From: Elmis aenea
Lineage: Eukaryota; Arthropoda; Insecta; Coleoptera; Elmidae
Assembly: GCA_947652605.1 (NCBI GenBank)
Contig: OX393576.1
Coordinates: 16,456,575 to 16,520,574 of the forward strand
Direction of reading: 5' to 3'
Length of the DNA stretch: 64,000 nt
Shown here: one piece after another, positions 58,104-64,000 of the stretch
Layout: each line of letters starts with the position of its first letter
How positions within the stretch are numbered: position 1 is the first letter of the stretch
The notes under the pieces: model-generated
Database searches by the model: none
What the model saw: only the letters and a program-made list of their open reading frames with translations
What the model was told of the DNA's origin: nothing
Position numbers and translations under genes: made by a program

Positions 58104-58911
58104 TCATTCTTTCTTAACTTTGCTATATTTTTTTTTATCTTGTTCATTTGGAAATATGTTTGTGTCCTGCCTTGTTCTCTCCAACTGCTCTTCTTCTTTG
58201 TTCCATGTCCACACTTATTCTTCGATTATTAATTTTTGGTAGCAAACTCCGACTTTCCCTTTTATTTTCTCTTCTTTCGCAATTTTCCTGATCATTACTG
58301 TTTAGTCATATCATCATTTATGTTAAAAATTTCTCCTCTCCTTTTTTTAATTTACTTTTGTTCTTCATTATAGTAATGTTGTCTATACTATTAAATTCGA
58401 TCAAGCAGGTTTTGCGTCCAATTTTCTTTGCCTTGTTTATTTTCACTGTGATTTCCAGTTCTTTCTCTATGAAGTTCGCCATTTCTTCTTTTAATATATT
58501 TTGGTCGCTTTTATCCATTTGTAGGCCTTGTGATATTGCATTTTTTCTACTTTCTTTTCCTACAAGCCTTTCTATGCTTTCATTTGTTTGAAAAGCCTCT
58601 CTCTTCAGATCGTCTACTTCTTTCGTAACCCTTTCATTTATTTTCTTTAGACTTTTCAATTCTTCTGTAGATTATTTTTGTACGGCTCTTAGTTCTTTTG
58701 TTTCACGTTTAAGTGTCCTCATATCAACACTATTCTTGTGTTGTTCTTCTTTTATTTCTTTCACGTCTAATGCCAAGTCTTTTATCATTCTCATGATTTG
58801 CCCCAACTTATCTTCGCTAGAACCTCGCCTTTTTTTGGCGATCTCAGTGTCTTTTTGAATTTCTGGAAGTGATCTTCTCCTAGTAGAAAGTATTTCTATT
58901 ATTGTTTTGTT
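58104..58911 (-). pseudogene. LINE ORF1-like coiled-coil protein, broken
   Basis: The minus strand is open from about 58,911 (STRRRSLPEIQKDTEIAKKR) through a charged region rich in Lys and Glu (MIKDLALDVKEIKEEQHK, a likely coiled coil). A TAA at 58,672-58,674 interrupts it; then come 113 codons including NFIEKELEITVKINKAKKIG and IMKNKSKLKKGEEKF, and past a frameshift INDDMTK and WTWNKEEEQLER to a TGA at 58,104-58,106. The order of coiled coil, a globular KLxxxVKIxKAxKI part, KxKLK, INDDMT and WxWNKEEE is that of ORF1-like proteins encoded just upstream of the endonuclease in insect LINEs. The endonuclease start follows directly at 58,030. There are at least one stop and two frameshifts, so it is dead. 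Confidence 0.78.
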
Positions 58912-61900
58912 AAAGACCGATTTCTACAAGAATGTGACTATTATGTAAAAAGTTTGTAATACAACCATATGGAATGCTGCATGCTTACGAATCGTAAATC
59001 GCGAGTATTAGATGAAAGATGTTTACGATCCGTGAAGAACATCCTATTTACAAAGAAGTCAAGTTATGAGAAGTAGTTAAAGGTTGATGATAAATTAGTT
59101 TATTTCGAACTCAGCTGTCATAGACATCTTAAACTAGTACGAATCTAGGAAAGACATCGTTTTCCGATTATAGTGTTTTTTTTTTTTTTAAATAATTGTG
59201 TGCAAAACTTGTGTTCATCATTTGTGTTTGCAACCTTTTGGAAAGGTTAATTAGTGATAAATTTATGGTGTACCAAACGGTAATTTATCCGAAAAAAATC
59301 TACATAATTTTTTTTTTCGAACTTTTAGGCATTTAGTACAAGTTTATAGGAGCAAATATTTTGATAAATTGTTAAAGTATTTAAGTGATTCATTTATTAT
59401 TTAAAAAAATTAATTAAATCCTTTCTTTTGAAGGATCTCTTGTCTACTTATCAGTTGAATTCTTATTTGACGAAGGGTCTGAAAACTGGTATTGCATTTT
59501 GACAAGAGATCGAATGAAAGATACGTAATTTTTGTAATCAAGTGTATCATTTTCACCAATGTCGCCAGAAAATATATTATCTGTATATAAAAATATACAT
59601 AATTTTCTAACGCTAACCCTTTAATTTAGATTAAATATGAAATGTACACTTAAAAATTTTTACAAATGAGGATGAACAATTAGGTAAATACATGTGGTGA
59701 AACTGTTTTTTTAGCTAGAGCCTACTAAAGATAAGGACTCCTAATTTTTTTGATTTTTTCTTAGTTTATTTTTTTTTACCAATAAAAATTATTTACCACT
59801 TCTAGATCTCTATGAGTCGCTACGGCGTAAAAAACTTTTTTTAAATAGTCTTTAAAGTGTAGGTAGATACTATTTACTATTTTACCAGTTCGATTTTAAA
59901 TTTTTTAGTACAAAATAATAAATACAACATTTTTGACTTTGGACCTCGTGCACTAGAAGTATGTAGGTCTATTACAAAGAGGCAAGTAATTTTATCATAT
60001 TACCGTTAAAATTCCTTGCAGCATCAAATAATAGCTGTTACTAATTGTAAGACTTAAATACATGTTTTGTTATATATGTATAAAAAATGCTGAGACATTT
60101 TGGGGTTTGTTTTGTTAAGAACCTTCTTTATTAGTCTCTTGGTTACCTTGATAACATTTGTTTTTAAGAACGTTTGTTTTATAAGCAGGAACAATTAATT
60201 ATACGTGGTACTTCAATAATGTCTTGTTAATTACAGTCGACTAAAAACAAAATTGTTTGGTCCTTAAAATTAACTCAAATAGGAGCATGCATAGAAAAAA
60301 TTAAAAATCTGGGAACGACCATTTTTTTAAATAGCTGTAGACCAATTTCCTCAATAAACTTAAACAACGATTTAGCAAAACTTTGGAAAAATGTGGATAT
60401 TTGAAACGGGCTTTAAAAACCTTAAAATCAGTTGTTTTAAACAGTAAATTCAAAAAGAAGATTTGAATGGTACCGTTTCTCTTTTGTTACTTTTGGATCT
60501 TCTGGAAAAGATCTCGTATGCTGAAATTCGATAAAAAAGGAATTTAATTGTTTTAAGTCTTGCCAAAAATTATTTAAGGACCAGCAACTTTTCAAACTGT
60601 AAACATCTAGAGATAGAAAACTAAAAATTACTTGCAATACATTAAAAGTATTAGATCTTGCTTGCTGTCATATATGTTTGGCTGTTTTTGGTTGGGAAAT
60701 GAGAAAAGGGAAAATTATCTTAAAGTAGAGGATTCTAAAAGGTATTTTCGAACAACATTAAAAATTGGGGAAAAAAATTAAAAATTGCAACGTTAATGGA
60801 ATCATGTACAAATATTACACTAACATTTGACAATAAATTACCAGTTATAGTTGTGGATGCTGCTTGAAAACGTCTATTTTGGAAATTTAAAAAAAACGGA
60901 TTTTAAGTTTTTATCACAAGTAATCGTTAAAGTATTTCTGTGGTTTTACAAAAGATGTCGCAAAAAGTAGTCCCTGGATAGTACAACGGTGGATTTAAAA
61001 GGGGCTGAAGATGGAACGGGATACCGACCCATTGTTACATTGTTACTGTCTCATCCCTTTTCAAATAGGGTATATGTACATCCCAAAATTATGTAGCTAT
61101 CCAAATATAGATGGCACCGCTTGGATGGTGCAAGATAAGCTTTTATAATGTTCAGAAGAAATTAAAACGAAATGGAAACTTACCTTTCCAGCGCGGTTGA
61201 AAACGCTTTTGCGCCTATTAATCTCTAATTTCTTTTTTCAACATACATTGTAGGTTTTGTTCCGTTTACATAATACGTTTAAGTTAAATAGTGGAAACTG
61301 GAAATGCTGCATATTCATAAATGCTAACATCAAAGAAATTGTTCATAGTTACAGAATAAATTTGAATAATTGGTTCATTTGCATGCTGATCTGGCGTATT
61401 TAGACTGTCTAAATCAAGAGACGAAAATTTTTCTTGTACACACATTCATCATTCATGGAACCAACAAAAAAACAAGTTATAAAAACTCATCATAAACAAG
61501 ACGATTAGAGTGATAGAAAGATCGAAGCGTTAGAGTTCCATTCTATAATATATTTGTAAGTTTTGTTTCTTGAAAATTTGGTGCGTTAATAATAATAATA
61601 ACGATAAAAAAAAATAGCAAATGCGCCCAAACACGTATTATTTTTATTTAATTTTATTTATTAACAACTAATTAACTTTGCATAAATAACTGACAATATT
61701 GTCACTTTATTTTTTAATATCACGTTATAGTTTAACATTGTAGTGTGATACGTTTAAGTTATATTATGTTGGGTTATCTTAAGATAAGTAAATGATTTAA
61801 ATTTTAAATGGACAGCTTAGATTTCATAGCTAAATAAAATACTTGTGCGTTTACCTGTACCGTAAAAGGTGAAATTTTATTACCGTTATGTTATATTTAA

Positions 61901-62470
61901 TGGATATGTTGATTGCTCTGCAGATATAAAACCTTATTTCATTCTAAGGTAAACATAGTTGAGTACAGTGTCGATTGCAGTTGTTTAAAATCAGAAGTCG
62001 GGAGAAATACTTAATCATTCAATAGATATTTTACCCTGTAGTCCAAAAGCACAAACAGGTTTTTTATTTTGCAAATCTGATTTATTATTACAATTTTACG
62101 AATTTTGTAAAAATGATCTATTTATAATTTTATTCTATCTGCCATAGCTAAACAAATGTTTGAAAATACTTGTCATTTGTCTCAGAAATCTTGTGTCGTA
62201 GCTTAATTTTTTTAACAGTATGAAATTACTCATGTAATTCCGATCAATTTTGCTAATTTAACCGACTCCTAATTCTCATTACAACAATGTTACCAATGTT
62301 CGTTATTGCCGCCCTTTATATATTTAGTTCTATTAACTATCTAGCAGGCTCTTAACAGTGTTTTTTTTTTGTACATGGCAACATAAAATGCAATCGAATA
62401 GATATCAACTGCTAATGAAGTAATCGATAATTGGGCGTGGTGTGCAAAGGTGTAGGCAGATATATTTCAG
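58912..62470. other. Long AT-rich stretch, one strong donor-like site
   Basis: No gene or transposon border is supported. On the minus strand GCGCTGGAAAG followed by GTAAGTTTCC at 61,183 is an excellent 5' splice site, and the bases before it are open for some codons (NRRKSVFNRAGK), but no acceptor or start makes an exon. It lies downstream of the gene end at 62.56 kb in minus-strand direction. Confidence 0.35.
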
Positions 62471-62561
62471 AACAATGTAAGCGTGTGTCTGACAGGCGCT
62501 ATCATAGATCAGTATCAGACTATCATCAGCTCGACCAGGGGCCAGTGCGAATAACGGTCTA

Positions 62562-62686
62562 TCAGAACTGCTGCATCATAAGGTCACAGTCCTTGTAGCG
62601 CCGCTTCAGCTCTCTTGACGTCGCGACGCCTCATTGCCATGTCTAAGCTTAGGAATGTAGTAATGGTCCAGGAATCCGATCACGTA
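62562..62686 (-). CDS. Last coding exon of an unidentified host gene, with a 2-base frame break
   Basis: In minus direction a strong acceptor (GTTTGGTTTCATTTACAG) precedes the exon. The first frame reads YVIGFLDHYYIPKLRHGNEA, then SRRQES and a TGA at 62,606-62,608. Directly overlapping, another frame reads ELKRRYKDCDLMMQQF to a TGA at 62,562-62,564. The switch lies in GAGAG, and one GA less would make a single frame of 40 residues plus stop. The region is GC-richer than anything nearby and splice phase 0 matches the exon end at 63,966. The protein is not recognised. The extra GA may be a sequencing error, a real C-terminal change (26 residues from the acceptor instead of 40) or a sign of a pseudogene. 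No internal donor is seen, so this is called the terminal exon. Confidence 0.6.
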
Positions 62687-63965
62687 CTGTAAATGAAACC
62701 AAACAGTATTATTGAAACAATTGCAAAAGGTTAGATGGGGCTTGGTGATGCTACTTGTACGAGCTTCAATGATTTTTTAGATGAAAACAATGTAAACCAC
62801 GACCGCCTTTGATCGCCTTACGGTACACAGGCTTTTGTTACGTTTACGTTTTTAGATAAGTTTTGTTTTCCATGGCTGTACCAATTCCATTAAACAAAAT
62901 CAGTTTTATATTTTGAAAATATGTATGTTTAAAAATGAATCAAAGTTTTCTATTCACCATTCTCTCATCTGTATATTTCAAAGCAAAAATTCGGTATGGC
63001 ATCTATTAGCAATAACAAAGTTGATGATGATCCAAAGCAGACGAAACGTCTAATAAAAAATCAAATTATATCAGCATGTAGTCAATAAGAAGTTGCTTTA
63101 AAAGTAAGTTTGCGTTTTTGGTATCTCTAAAAATTTGCGAAATAAAATTTTTAACAAAATCGAAAATTACATTTTTTATTTTTGAAATAATGTCCAAGGA
63201 ACTTCTATGGGGGACGTGTTTGGATTAAAAATGAGCATTAAATTGTGCAACTTGCATCTAATTTGAGAGACCCTGTAGCTCATAATAAAAGCAAGGTACC
63301 AACAGCGGTACAAAGTTATTTGGTACACCCTGAAAATACCTCCACCATCACTTTAAATACGGATTTGTAAAACGTAGTGAGGTAGCAAAAAATCTTTTAG
63401 TACCACCTCAAAAGCTGTTAATTACTTACTGTTTTTCTTTTGTATTTAATAAATTTAATTAATATATCATATAACCAATTAAAACATGTATAATACCAAT
63501 CATAATGGTTTTTTTATAAAGCCAACTTTTACATAAAAAATCTGGTGTACCTATGTGTATATGGATTTAATTTAAGTCAAAATTAGGAATGCAGCAGTAC
63601 CTAAGTATATTATTGATTAATCGGCCTTAGCTTATCGGCTGATCAATTCCTTGTGATATACAAAAAATTTATAAAAAAGTTTAGCAAAATATTTAAACCT
63701 GCAATTTCAATACTACATAGGTTAGTGATTCTTAACATTTCATTAGTTGAAGCCCTCTATATATCCTAAAATATTATCACGGTCCGCTAGTTTGCAGTAA
63801 CAAAAAAATCATTAAGATTAATTTTAAAACAATGATTTTATTTACTGATTACGATTTAAAAAAAGTCTGTAAACAGAAATTTTAATACATTGTGGATGAT
63901 CCTGTCGTAAAAGTTTTATGACTTAAAAGTTGAAAATCAATAATTTCACCAATCTAGCAACTTAC
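62687..63965 (-). other. Probable intron of the right-edge gene
   Basis: Bounded by GTAAGTTGCTAG (donor, read on the minus strand from 63,965) and TTTACAG (acceptor ending at 62,687). Within it, at 63,333, an inverse CAGGGTGTACCAAATAACTT is a lone TA-type transposon end. No other gene is seen. Confidence 0.5.
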
Positions 63966-64000
63966 CTGATTTTGATCCAAAAATATACAAGAATTTTGAA
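63966..64000 (-). CDS. End of the penultimate exon of the right-edge gene (partial)
   Basis: The minus strand reads QNSCIFLDQNQ and then GTAAGT, a strong donor. Eleven codons are open in the frame that joins, in phase 0, the exon at 62,686. The 5' part lies beyond the window. Confidence 0.5.

Noticed and set aside
58012..58591. Hydrophobic plus-strand open frames of 76 and 77 codons
   Set aside because: They are antisense shadows of the Lys/Glu-rich LINE ORF1-like sequence.
61184..61230. Exon ending at a strong minus-strand donor
   Set aside because: No acceptor or start codon defines the other side, and it lies past the apparent end of the gene at 62.56 kb.
1..64000. tRNA, rRNA, CRISPR or bacterial-type operon features
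   Set aside because: No B-box-like GGTTCRANNCC in a cloverleaf, no regularly spaced repeats, and no runs of adjacent long frames; base composition and transposons point to insect nuclear DNA.

Overview
The window looks like AT-rich insect nuclear DNA, with beetle-like character the best guess but not provable here. There are no operons, ribosome binding sites, tRNA or rRNA genes or CRISPR arrays. Nearly all open frames are under 100 codons and lie in AT-rich filler or inside transposons. What the sequence supports is a long intergenic or intronic stretch built from layers of transposable elements, with the 3' end of one host gene entering from the right on the minus strand.

The dominant component is short DNA transposons that begin CAGGGTG, end CACCCTG, sit between TA dinucleotides and mostly have long inverted arms (foldback type). 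Complete or partial copies lie at 1.1, 7.8, 9.7, 13.3-14.9, 16.5, 17.2, 22.4, 24.1-25.9, 31.7, 34.5, 36.3, 43.1, 46.0, 46.5, 49.6, 52.6 and 57.2 kb. One (13.3-14.9 kb) still carries a decayed N-terminal helix-turn-helix region of a transposase, which suggests what kind of enzyme moves the group. A second component is hAT-type elements with 8-bp target duplications (1.3, 19.1, 31.0, 37.7, 46.4 kb). A third is an element at 3.3-5.0 kb with different ends that holds the broken gene of a transposase-like protein, followed by its own short derivative at 5.05-5.48 kb. Also present are a complete small Helitron (42.4 kb), a small element with a TAA duplication (38.0 kb), an unassigned 8-bp-duplication element (53.2 kb), and minus-strand LINE fragments at 41.7-42.1 kb (reverse transcriptase C-terminus) and 57.9-58.9 kb (ORF1-like protein plus the start of the endonuclease).

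Nesting is common and gives relative ages. At 46.0-47.9 kb one element lies in a second that lies in a third, each with intact target duplications. At 1.1-2.1 kb a hAT element sits in a TA element. At 24.1-25.9 kb one palindromic element lies in another. A dispersed repeat at 11.4 and 33.4 kb gives an empty/filled site pair.

Host-gene signals are few. The best is at the right edge: a minus-strand exon end at 63,966 with a strong donor, then a final exon at 62,562-62,686 with a strong acceptor and matching phase, interrupted by an apparent 2-base GA duplication. Weaker plus-strand exon-like segments are at 6,244-6,314 and 7,450-7,547, and a TATA-type promoter with a very short first exon is possible near 15.95-16.0 kb. 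These are candidates only.
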